This document shows, in pieces, positions 53,406 to 61,809 of a stretch of 61,809 bases of DNA. This stretch comes from Paenarthrobacter nitroguajacolicus JCM 14115 (lineage in GTDB: Bacteria > Actinomycetota > Actinomycetes > Actinomycetales > Micrococcaceae), in NCBI GenBank assembly GCA_001313365.1, contig BBFS01000015.1, positions 1 through 61,809 of the forward strand, given 5' to 3'. The notes below the pieces were generated by a model, which searched no databases, had not been told where the DNA came from, and saw nothing but the letters and a program-made list of their open reading frames with translations. The number at the start of each line of letters is the position of its first letter. Position 1 is the first letter of the stretch. Both the position numbers and the translations under genes were made by a program.

Positions 53406-54477
53406 TCAACCAGCTGGAATGATCAGCCTGGCCATGATTGCCGCGTGGTCTGAACCGGGAACCCGATGGACGGCGTAGTCGCTGCTGCTGATCCCTGTCG
53501 AGGTGACCATGTGATCGATCACGATGCCCGGAAGCAGTGGCCCTTCCATGGGCCATGTGGGGGGGAAGAACCGCGCACCAGCGGCCATCCCGACGTCGAC
53601 GAGCTTTTTGCCGTCCGGAGTATCAGCCTGCGGCCCCCCCACCCAACGCGGTGTCCAGCAAAGCCCGGAATTCGGAGTGATCGTACGTGGCGTTGTAGTC
53701 ACCCATCAGCAGGTGATTCCCGGATTCTGATGCTTGGCGGGCGATCTTGCCGAGGTCGCTCCGCCATTGGTCAATCCGCTCATCCACCGGTGGGAGGGCG
53801 TGCACGTTGCTGAGGTTCAAGGAGGCCTTGGCACCGGACTCCGGGTGTGAGACGAGTACTCGCGTGACGTCAATCCGGAAGGGCGTGTCAGGCAGGAGGC
53901 CGTCGGGCTCAAGCGGGAACACCGAATACACGGCGCCGCCGGATGCGTCGTCATTGGGTTCACTGACCCGGTTCGGCAGTACATCCTCCATGCCCGCGGA
54001 GGTTAGGCGATCCTCGAGTCCCTGCGTATGTTCCTGGATGGTCAGCAGCTGAATCCCGTTGTCCCGGACCAAATTCACGATGATGGCGGCGTCCGCCTCT
54101 CCGTATTCGGAGTTGAGGCTCATCACTCTCAAAGGGATTGTTGCAGTACCGGCAGGCAAAGAATCCGGCTTTCCGGCGTCCAACGGGAACAGCCAGAACA
54201 ACTGGGCCGCCAAGAGGGCCGCCGTCGTGATGATGACCCAACGCCGCCGCCCTACCAAGCAAGCACCAGGCAAGCGCCGCCGGCAGAACCATCCACGGGG
54301 GGGTGAAGGACAACAGCTGCACCACGATCAAGGGCCACTCCGCGGGGGGATCGCGCGGAACATCGATACCCCCGCCACGGGAAGCGCAGCAAGCAACGCC
54401 ATCACCGACCACGCCAAAGAAGCGTGGCGCGGCGCAGGGCGGGTTTCCATCACGGCAGTCCCGGGGGGGTGTGTCAT
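53406..54477 (-). CDS. Membrane-anchored endonuclease/exonuclease/phosphatase-family protein, frame broken
   Basis: EEP-fold protein with two or three N-terminal membrane helices (SLAWSVMALLAALPVAGVSM, WMVLPAALAWCLLG, WVIITTAALLAAQLFWLFPL) and an exported catalytic domain. LRVMSLNSEYGEADAAIIVN starts the fold, LLTIQEHTQGLEDRL has the metal Glu, NHLLMGDYNATYDHSEFRAL the Asp-Asn pair, and the end holds SDHAAIMARL with the catalytic Asp-His. ATG 54477. Breaks near 54345, 54300 (G7), 54255 and 53638. Substrate unknown. Confidence 0.84.
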
Positions 54478-54559
54478 GGGCTTGAGTCTATGCATCGCCC
54501 AGCGAACCGGACTCCATCCACAGGATGAACTCACAGGTAGATCGGGGCCCTCCGCTGCC

Positions 54560-54806
54560 GCTAGACTTGGAAGAGCAGCTTTGACCCGGCCATCACCGGT
54601 GAGCTTCCGGAAGAACAGCACTGACCACCTGCAAAGGTGGCAAGCGCCCAGTAGAACCGGACGGGTAAGCCCGTCACAGCAGTAATGAGAGGCCGGAACT
54701 TCGCGTTCCGGTAAGTGAGGTGGTACCGCGGTACCTGCGCAGCCGACAGGCAGCACAGAAGCCGTCCTCGCATCCTGACAGTCAACCAGCTATCACAGGA
54801 TATGAG
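54560..54806 (+). promoter_or_regulatory. T-box riboswitch of ileS, ATC specifier
   Basis: Untranslated leader that senses uncharged tRNA-Ile. The diagnostic T-box motif AGGTGGTACCGCGG is at 54718-54731, preceded by the antiterminator-side hairpin GGCCGGAAC-TTCGC-GTTCCGG. A short Stem I (CCGGCCATCACCGG) presents ATC at 54592-54594, matching isoleucine. No terminator with T tract precedes the start, so it fits the translational, ultrashort-Stem-I type known for actinobacterial ileS. Confidence 0.88.
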
Positions 54807-57800
54807 ATGACCCACTACCCCAAGGCCTCAGCGTCTTCGTCCGGCACGCACGGCGTGTCCGCTTCCGTGAAGTTCCCGGAAATCGAAGAGCGCATCCTCA
54901 AATACTGGGACGAAGACGGCACCTTCCAAGCCAGCATCGACCAACGTGATGCAGGCAAGGACGGCAGCAACGAGTTCGTCTTCTACGATGGCCCTCCCTT
55001 CGCCAACGGACTCCCGCACTATGGCCACCTCCTGACCGGCTACGCCAAGGACCTTGTGGGCCGCTACCAGACCCAACGTGGCAAGCGCGTGGAGCGCCGC
55101 TTCGGCTGGGACACCCACGGCCTCCCGGCAGAGCTCGAAGCATGAAGCAACTGGGCATGACGGACAAGACCCAGATCGAAGCCATGGGCATCGACAAATT
55201 CAACGACGCCTGCCGCGCTTCGGTCATGAAGTACGCCAACGAGTGGAAGGCCTACGTCACCCGCCAGGCACGCTGGGTGGACTTCGAGAACGACTACAAG
55301 ACGCTCAACGTCGAGTACATGGAGTCGGTGCTCTGGGCCTTCAAACAGCTGCACGAGAAGGGGGGGCTCACCTACAACGGCTACCGCGTCCTCCCATACT
55401 GCTGGAAGGACGAGACACCGCTGTCCAACCACGAACTCCGCATGGACGACGACGTCTACAAGAACCGCCAGGACCAAACGGTCACTGTAACGTTCCCCGT
55501 CAAGGCAGGGGGGGAGTCCGAGCTCTCCAAGGCACTCGCCGGTGTTCAGGCACTCGCCTGGACCACCACGCCCTGGACGTTGCCCACCAACCTGGCGCTC
55601 GCAGTCGGGCCGGACATCTCTTATGCAGTCCTGCCCGCCGGACCCAACGGCGTCAAGGCCGCTTCAGCTGAAGCGCCCGTCACGGGCAGTTTCCTGCTGG
55701 CAGCTGACCTTGTGGGGGGGGCGTACGCCAAGGATCTGGGGGGGTACGACGACGCTGCTGCCGCGGCTGCCGCTGTCGTGTCCACTCACTCCGGCTCCGA
55801 GTTGGCCGGTCTTGAGTACGAACCGCTCTGGAACGACTTTGCCGATGCTGAGAAGTACGGCACCCAGAACGCCTGGCGTTTCCTCGTAGCCGACTACGTC
55901 ACCACCACCGACGGTACGGGCATCGTCCACCAGGCTCCGGCCTACGGTGAGGATGACCAGAAGGTCTGTGAAGACGCCGGCATCCCCCCCGTGGTCCTGT
56001 CCGTCGACGAAGGCGCCAAGTTCCTGCCGCTGTTCGCGCACGGCGAGCTGGCCCCGATCGTCGGCCTCCAGGTCTTCGACGCCAACAAGCCCATCACCCA
56101 GGTGCTCCGTGCCGATGGCCGCTTGGTCCGCCAAGCCAGCTACGAGCACAGCTACCCGCACTGCTGGCGCTGCCGGAACCCGCTGATCTACCGTGCCGTG
56201 TCGTCCTGGTACGTGGAAGTCACCAAGTTCAAGGACCGTATGTCCGAGCTGAACCAGGAGATCAACTGGATCCCGGGCAACGTCAAGGACGGCCAGTTCG
56301 GCAAATGGCTGGATAACGCCCGCGACTGGTCCATCAGCCGCAACCGGTATTGGGGGGGTTCGCCCATCCCCCGTATGGCAGTCTGATGACCCCCGAATAC
56401 CCGCGCACCGACGTCTACGGTTCCCTGGCCGATCTCGAAGCCGACTTCGGCCGTCTTCCGATGAACAATGAGGGGCAGGTAGACCTGCACCGGCCGTTCA
56501 TCGATGAACTGACGCGTCCCAACCCGGACGATCCCACGGGTAAGTCCACCATGCGCCGCGTCGAAGACGTCCTGGACGTCTGGTTCGACTCCGGTTCCAT
56601 GCCGTACGGCCAGGTGCACTACCCGTTCCAGAACGAGGAGTGGTTCGACACCCACAACCCGGCGGACTTCATCGTCGAGTACATCGGACAGACCCGCGGC
56701 TGGTTCTACATGCTGCACATCCTGTCCACCGCACTGTTTGACCGTCCTGCGTTCCGAAATGTGATCAGTCACGGCATCGTGCTGGGCTCTGACGGCCAGA
56801 AGATGTCCAAGAGCCTGCGCAATTACCCTGACGTGTCCGAGGTCCTGGATCGCGACGGTTCCGACGCCATGCGCTGGTTCCTCATGTCCAGCCCCCCCAT
56901 CCTGCGCGGCGGCAACCTTGTGGTCACCGAGCAGGGCATCCGCGACGGCGTACGCCAGGTCATCCTGCCGCTGTGGAACGTTTACAGCTTCTTCACGCTG
57001 TACACCAACGCTGCCAATGGCGGCTCGGGCTACGAGGCGAAGCTTCGCTACGACGGCTATGCCGACACCCTCGACCAGTACCTCCTGGCCAACACCGGGG
57101 ACCTGGTCCGCAATGTCACCGCAAGCCTGGACAGCTATGACATCTCCGGTGCCTGCGATGAGCTGCGCAGCTACCTGGACATGCTCACCAACTGGTACGT
57201 GCGCCGCAGCCGCCAGCGCTTCTTCGATGAAAGCGTTGACGCCTTTGACGCGCTTTACACCGCGCTCGAAGCGGTGTGCCGTGTATCGGCGTCCTTGCTG
57301 CCGCTGGTGACGGAAGAGATCTGGCGTGGGCTGACCGGTGGCCGCTCTGTTCACCTCGCCGACTGGCCTGACGCTTCGCTGTTCCCGTCCAACCCGCAAT
57401 TGGTTGAAGCAATGGACCGCGTCCAGCAAATCTGCTCCACCGGCTCAAGCTCCGGAAGGCAGCAAACCTGCGCGTCCGCTTGCCGTTGCAGGAGTTGACC
57501 GTGGTGGCACCTGGTGCAGATGCACTGGAAGGCTTTGCCGCCGTCGTCGCCGATGAACTGAACCTGCGTTCCGTCCGGCTCCTGGACGCTGCAACTGCCT
57601 CGCCTGAGGAGTTCGGCATTGAGCAGAAGCTCGTGGTCAACGCCCGGGCCGCGGGTCCGCGCTTGGCAAGAACGTGCAGCAGGCCATCAAGGGATCCAAG
57701 TCCGGCGATTGGTCTGTCAATGACGCCGGCGTGGTGGTGGCCGGTGGCTTGGAGCTCGAGCCCCCCCAGGAATACACGCTTGAAACTGTCGTGGCAGAAA

Positions 57801-58120
57801 CGGCCGACGGCGGCAGCTCGGCAGTAGCTGTCCTGCCGGGCGGCGGTTTCGTTGTCCTCAACACCGAGGTCACTCCTGAACTTGCAGCCGAGGGACTGGC
57901 CCGCGACATGGTCCGTGCCATCCAGCAGGCGCGCAAGGACGCAGGACTGAACGTCAGCGACCGCATCCACACTTCCGTGGAGGCCGCACAGGATGTGGTT
58001 GACGCCCTGGAAGCCAACTCGGAACTCGTCAAGACCGAAACTCTGACGTTGGAACTGGAGGTTCTGTTGGCCAGTGTCGACGAACCGCAGGTCACCGTCG
58101 CAAAGGCAGGGGGGGCCTGA
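54807..58120 (+). CDS. ileS: Isoleucyl-tRNA synthetase, eukaryote-like type, frame broken
   Basis: Charges tRNA-Ile. [20 protein letters not shown] holds the HIGH-type motif, [18 protein letters not shown] the following loop, [18 protein letters not shown] the editing site, and [18 protein letters not shown] the KMSKS loop. Around 1,100 residues, the long IleS2-like class. ATG 54807 (ATG 54802 also present, other frame). Breaks: one base lost near 55141; +1 in C runs near 56370 and 56391; more near 57452 and 57665. At least seven runs of seven or eight insert Gly/Pro, e.g. in [18 protein letters not shown] and SSPILRGG. Confidence 0.96.
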
Positions 58121-58123
58121 TCC

Positions 58124-59487
58124 ATGACTGACGAATTCTCGGTTGAAAGTGTCTACGCCGAACTTCTGGGCCGTGCCCCGGAAAACAAGATGGAACCACG
58201 CCTGGCTCCGTTGTTCCGGGCGATGGATGTGCTGGGGGGGAGCCGAACAAGGCCTTCCCGATCATCCACATCACCGGCACCAACGGCAAAACGTCCACGG
58301 CACGCATGATCGAAGCCGGACTGCGTGCCCACGGCCTGAGCACGGGCCGTTACACCAGCCCGCACCTGTCCAAGGTGACTGAGCGCATCAGCATTGACGG
58401 AGAGCCTGTACCGGATGCGACGTTCGTGCGTATCTGGGACGAAATCCGCCCCTACCTGGAGATCGTGGACAGCGAGCTCGTTGCCGAAGATCAGCCGCGA
58501 CTGACCTACTTCGAGTGCCTGACTATTCTTGGCTTCGCGGTGTTCGCTGATCAGCCTGTTGATGTTGCCGTCATGGAAGTCGGCTTGGGAGGCATCACCG
58601 ATGCCACCAACGTTGGCGATGGCCAAGTCTCAGTCATCACACCGATTTCGCTGGACCACACGGATCTTCTGGGTGACACCACCGAGGACATCGCCTACGA
58701 GAAATCCGGCATCATCAAACCGGGCGGCTTCCTGGTCAGTGCAGCTCAACCCGTTGACGCTGCGCAGGTCCTGTTGGAGAAAGCCCGTGAAGTTGACGTG
58801 CCGTTCCGTTTTGAGGCGTCGAATTCGGTGTCGAGTCCCGCAGCGTCGCTGTGGGCGGCCAGGTCCTGACCATTCAGGGTCTCGCCGGCCGCTACGAAGA
58901 CCTGCTGCTGCCACTGCATGGTGCCCACCAAGCCGAAAACGCCGCCGTAGCCGTCGCGGCTTTGGAAGCGTTCTTCGGTGGGGGGAGAGAAAGAGCTCGA
59001 TGCCGAGGTGCTCAAAGAAGCCTTTGGCAACGTGACTTCGCCCGGCCGGCTCGAAGTTGTGCGCACTGCGCCCACAGTTGTGGTGGATGCTGCACACAAC
59101 CCGGACGGCATCCGCGTCTCGTCGGAAGCCATCCAGGAGGCCTTCAGCTTCAGCAAGCTGGTGGTTGTGGTTGGCGTTCTTCGGGAGAAAGACGCCGAGG
59201 AAATCCTCAAGACCCTCAAGGAATCACTGGGTGGCCTGGCCGAGGAATTCTGCTTCACCCAATCCAACTCGGCGCGCGCCGTTCCGGCGGCGGAACTGGC
59301 CGAACTCGCCGTCGACCTCGGATTCGGTGAGGACAACGTCCACATCGCGGAGAAGTTGGACGACGCCCTGGAATGGGCTGTGGAGCGCGCCGAATCCAAC
59401 GATGACCTGGCAGGCGGTGTCCTGGTAACAGGTTCCATCACTGTGGTGGCCGAGGCGCGGATCCTGCTTGGAAAGGCGAGTGCCTAG
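58124..59487 (+). CDS. folC: Folylpolyglutamate/dihydrofolate synthase, frame broken
   Basis: Adds glutamates to folates. The ATP motif IIHITGTNGKTSTARMIEAG, YTSPHLSKVTERISIDG, the metal/catalytic region VGLGGITDATNV and SLDHTDLLGDTTEDIAYEKS, GAHQAENAAVAVAALEAFFG, and VVVDAAHNPDGIR are clear. ATG 58124 lies three bases after ileS. Breaks near 58233-58240 (G run of seven where GGG-GAG needs five), 58830 and 58980. About 450 residues. Confidence 0.94.
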
Positions 59488-59488
59488 C

Positions 59489-59955
59489 ATGGCGAAAATG
59501 ACCAAGGCGCAGCGCGAATGGCGGCCCGGCATGCCCAGGAAGCGCCGATCCACCAAGGTGATGTTCGCGTCTACCGTGCTCCTGCTTGAAGCCTTCGTCG
59601 CGTTCTTCGGCACGTTGGCTGTCTTCGGCCTGAGGCGTGGAGAAGTTGACCCCGGCATCATTCTTGGGGGGGTCGGCATCGCACTGACGGTGGTGCTGGT
59701 GTTGGCGTGCGCCGTGCTGTCCAAGCCATGGGGGGCATCGGGGGGGTTGGCTGGGCATTGCAGCTTGTGCTGATCCTGACGGGCTTCGCCGAGCCCACCA
59801 TGTTCATTGTGGGGGGGATCCTGTTTGCCATCTGCTGGTGGTACGGGATCAGGGCCGGTATGCGGATTGACCGCGAGGTGGCCCAGCGCGACCGCGAGCA
59901 GGCGGAATGGGATGCAGCCCACGGTGACCAGACTGGCCCGCAAACCCCCCCGTAA
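59489..59955 (+). CDS. DUF4233 small membrane protein, one break
   Basis: About 150 residues with four membrane segments: VMFASTVLLLEAFVAFFGTL, ILGGVGIALTVVLVLACAVL, VGWALQLVLILTGFAEPTMF and VGGILFAICWWYGIRAGMRI. The basic N-terminus and charged C-terminus match DUF4233, which sits between folC and ndk in many actinobacteria. Function unknown. ATG 59489 follows the folC stop by one base. The frame shifts between the runs at 59730 and 59741. Confidence 0.9.
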
Positions 59956-59996
59956 ACTGGCTGGGAAAACCACCAAACAACCACATTGGAGCAACT

Positions 59997-60416
59997 GTGA
60001 GCATTGAACGGACACTTGTCCTGGTCAAGCCCGACGGCGTCGCCCGCAACCTGGGTGGAAGCATCCTCGCCCGGATCGAAGCCAAGGGCTACACCCTGGC
60101 GGAGTTGAAGAAGGTCAACGCGACCCGCGAGCTGCTGGAGCAGCACTACGAGGAACACGTTGGCAAGCCGTTCTACGAGCCGCTGGTTGAGTTCATGCTC
60201 AGCGGACCGGTTATCGCTGCAGTCTTCGAAGGCCACCGCGTGATCGAAGGCTTCCGCTCGCTGGCCGGAACAACGGATCCGACGACGGCGGCACCGGGCA
60301 CCATCCGCGGCGACTTCGGCCGCGACTGGGGCCTGGCAGTCCAGCAGAACCTCGTTCACGGCTCAGATTCAGTCGACTCCGCAGAGCGTGAGATCAAGAT
60401 CTGGTTCGAGGGCTAA
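59997..60416 (+). CDS. ndk: Nucleoside diphosphate kinase
   Basis: Balances nucleoside triphosphate pools via a phospho-His. RTLVLVKPDGVARNLGGSIL, the loop APGTIRGDFGRDWGLAVQQN and NLVHGSDSVDSAEREIKIWF with the active-site His. Intact frame of 139 residues and no G7 run. GTG 59997. Last gene of the ileS-folC-DUF4233-ndk unit. Confidence 0.97.
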   Translation: MSIERTLVLVKPDGVARNLGGSILARIEAKGYTLAELKKVNATRELLEQHYEEHVGKPFYEPLVEFMLSGPVIAAVFEGHRVIEGFRSLAGTTDPTTAAPGTIRGDFGRDWGLAVQQNLVHGSDSVDSAEREIKIWFEG

Positions 60417-60417
60417 A

Positions 60418-60493
60418 CACCACCCGCCGAGATAACAGTTAAGGCCAATGTTCTTCGTGAACATTGGCCTTAACTGTTATCTCGCGAGTGGTG
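60418..60493. repeat. Long perfect hairpin element between ndk and VKOR
   Basis: A 26-bp perfect inverted repeat (60428-60453 with 60459-60484) has a five-base loop, TTCGT. Outside it CACCAC (60418-60423) faces GTGGTG (60488-60493), so the whole 76-bp stretch is palindromic apart from four or three bases in each flank. It starts right after the ndk stop and ends four bases from the VKOR stop. It can act as a shared terminator but is much longer than the other terminators here. Confidence 0.85.
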
Positions 60494-60496
60494 GTT

Positions 60497-61166
60497 CTAC
60501 GCTGTGGACGCCACGAAGAGGTGGATGAACGAGAAGAAGATCGTGGCGATCACGGCGATGTACAGCAGGGCAACGATGATCCATCCCGATCCGGACAAAA
60601 GCTTGACCAGTGCCGGCGGCGCTTGATGACCCCGCTGGTGACGTTGCGGATGGTTACCCAGACAAACAGGGGGGGATCATGGCGGCCCACACCACCATGC
60701 AGAACGGGCACAGCACGTGAATGACGTAGAGTGCCTGCGACCATAGCCACACAACGAACGCGAAACCAAGGGTCACACCGGTTTGCAGGCCCAGCCAGTA
60801 GCCCCGTGAATACCTGGCTCCCGCAAGAATGCCCATGGCTGTAGTGATGATGACAGCGAAGGCAACGATGCCGATGAACATGTTGGGAAAGCCGAACACC
60901 GAGCTTTGCGGTGTCTGCATCACTTCACCGCAGGAGACAAACGGATTTACATCGCACACTGTCACGTGGTTGGGATCCTTGAGGACCTCAAGTTTCTCCA
61001 GCACCAGGATTCCGGAAGCCAGCCAGCCAACGACGCCGGTGATCAACAGCAGCCACGCGAAAGGCTTGTCACGGACCGTATTCGGGAGGGAATCCTGCTG
61101 GGTGGACATGTCCTCCACATGGCTTGTGGCTTTGTTGGCCAGGTTTTCCCTGGCGGTGCTTGGCAT
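60497..61166 (-). CDS. Vitamin K epoxide reductase-like (VKOR) membrane protein, frame broken
   Basis: Quinone-linked disulfide-forming membrane enzyme that reoxidises DsbA-type proteins. Helix 1 FAWLLLITGVVGWLASGILV, then CDVNPFVSCGEVMQTPQSSV with the loop Cys pair, helices GIVAFAVIITTAMGILAGA and VTLGFAFVVWLWSQALYVIH, and the active CxxC in VLCPFCMVVWAAMI. ATG 61166. Breaks near 60672 (G7) and 60627, with the end VASTA. Divergent from rne. No thioredoxin-like domain is fused. Confidence 0.92.
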
Positions 61167-61644
61167 CGCGGATGTGATCCTTTTCGACAAATGGCCCGGC
61201 AAGCCGGGAAGGGCTCTTGGGAGGATTGTAACTCCGAAGGCTGGGCGCCGGCCCCAGCTTGTGCACGAGCTCCACGACACAGCGACCTACCCTGGGTATG
61301 TTCAGGGGGGGTGTGAGAGAATGAACATGGCCGGGAGTCGATCCACATTCGAATTCCGGTCCGGTGACTTTGTTCCCAAGACCGCCAGTATGAGCTGGGC
61401 ATGCCCGGATCGTGTGATCCTCGGTAGGCCCGCCATGACAATGGACGGCACCTGGTTGTGGCAGCAGAACAACGGGTTTCAGAATAAAGCCGCCGGCCTT
61501 CCAGGGCTGCCGCACCCCCCCAATGCTGGTGCGAACCGGAAGCATACTGCCGACTTCTGTCAACGCCTGCGGGTTTTGACAATATTTGCTCCACTGGGCG
61601 CCGGATGTGGCGGCGTCGCTGGGGGGGCAGGAGTGTTGCCACAT
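61167..61644. other. Long leader upstream of rne
   Basis: Nearly 480 bases between the divergent VKOR and rne starts. From ATG 61321 a frame stays open and continuous with rne for 108 codons, but codon use is not like the neighbours and its sequence (FRSGDFVPKTASMSWACPD region) matches nothing I know. TTGACA is seen at 61576-61581 without a clear -10. Most likely an untranslated rne leader; an N-terminal extension is possible. Confidence 0.45.
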
Positions 61645-61809
61645 ATGGATAATGACCAGGTTGTAGCCGTTAATGACGAGGCAGCTCCCGCGGAAACTGC
61701 GGAAGCGCCCAAGAAAACCACCAGGACCCGGCGCAAGGCAGCGCCCAAAGTCGCCGCTGACGTAGAGGCACCTGCGCCGAGGCCCCCGCCTCGGAAGCCG
61801 CCCCTGAGG
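61645..61809 (+). CDS. rne: Ribonuclease E/G, N-terminal fragment at window edge
   Basis: The start MDNDQVVAVNDEAAPAETAE and the basic stretch PKKTTRTRRKAAPKVAAD are the disordered N-terminal extension of actinobacterial RNase E. The catalytic S1 and RNase H-like domains lie beyond the window. ATG 61645 has AGGAG eleven bases upstream. One C seems missing near 61777, after which the Ala/Pro/Glu-rich repeat continues in the next frame. Identification rests on composition and is less firm than for full genes. Confidence 0.6.
   Translation, partial: MDNDQVVAVNDEAAPAETAEAPKKTTRTRRKAAPKVAADVEAPAPRPPPRKPPLR

Overview
The window looks like a chromosomal housekeeping segment of a high-GC Gram-positive actinobacterium of the Micrococcaceae, most probably Arthrobacter or Paenarthrobacter. 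Supporting features are a type A-like RNase P RNA, the tig-clpP1-clpP2-clpX order, two ClpP paralogues with ClgR-like sites, an ileS T-box, the DUF3052-ahpE pair known from mycobacteria, a mycothiol-nitroreductase-like DsbA protein and a polyprenol-phosphomannose-dependent mannosyltransferase. I see no prophage, insertion sequence, CRISPR array, plasmid function or replication origin.

Layout. 0-2.9 kb: DUF3052, AhpE peroxiredoxin and sirtuin in a translationally coupled run, tRNA-Val and a DUF6504-like protein. 3-7.6 kb: IclR regulator with an MHS-type transporter, then an OafA-like O-acyltransferase. 7.6-14.9 kb: a sugar-acid cluster (2-hydroxyacid dehydrogenase, 2-hydroxy-3-oxopropionate reductase type, idnO-like SDR, idnD-like dehydrogenase, GntR regulator), then gnd and another SDR. 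14.9-20.2 kb: cysE-cysK, msrA, Nif3-like, zinc-ribbon-like, yaaA and rnpB. 20.5-30.6 kb: long-form GAPDH, secreted HNH nuclease, def with an acyltransferase, tRNA-His, orn, mannosyltransferase, AlkD, map, GNAT, ssb and tRNA-Arg. 30.6-43.5 kb: AHSA1 protein, lipoprotein, ettA, tesB, globin-mscS, epimerase, OsmC, pepN, rpiB-nei, tRNA-Gly and tRNA-Pro. 43.5-61.8 kb: tig-clpP1P2-clpX, DsbA-like protein, Fpg-like glycosylase, valS, SDR, EEP phosphohydrolase, T-box-ileS-folC-DUF4233-ndk, VKOR, and the 5' end of rne at the right edge.

The dominant anomaly concerns the sequence itself. Runs of exactly seven G or C are scattered through coding, RNA and intergenic DNA at several per kb. Wherever an invariant protein motif or an RNA stem shows the true length, the run should be four (sometimes five). 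Other four-base runs read as five, and many three-base runs read as two. The result is that most long genes are split by frameshifts or carry extra Gly/Pro residues. The same +3 error appears in the tRNA-Pro acceptor stem and in an RNase P stem, so I read this as a homopolymer-length artefact and not as contingency loci or mass pseudogenisation. Genes are therefore annotated across their frameshifts as one CDS each, with break points noted. Any conclusion resting on one indel or on a Gly/Pro insertion should be treated as provisional.

Genuine biology worth attention includes two adjacent 18-bp ClgR-like direct repeats before clpP1, an ileS T-box with an ATC specifier, a 26-bp perfect hairpin between ndk and the VKOR gene, 20-nt tandem repeats before map, an archaeal-type valS, and an unusual peroxiredoxin/sirtuin coupling. 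I found no convincing wholly new multi-gene system.
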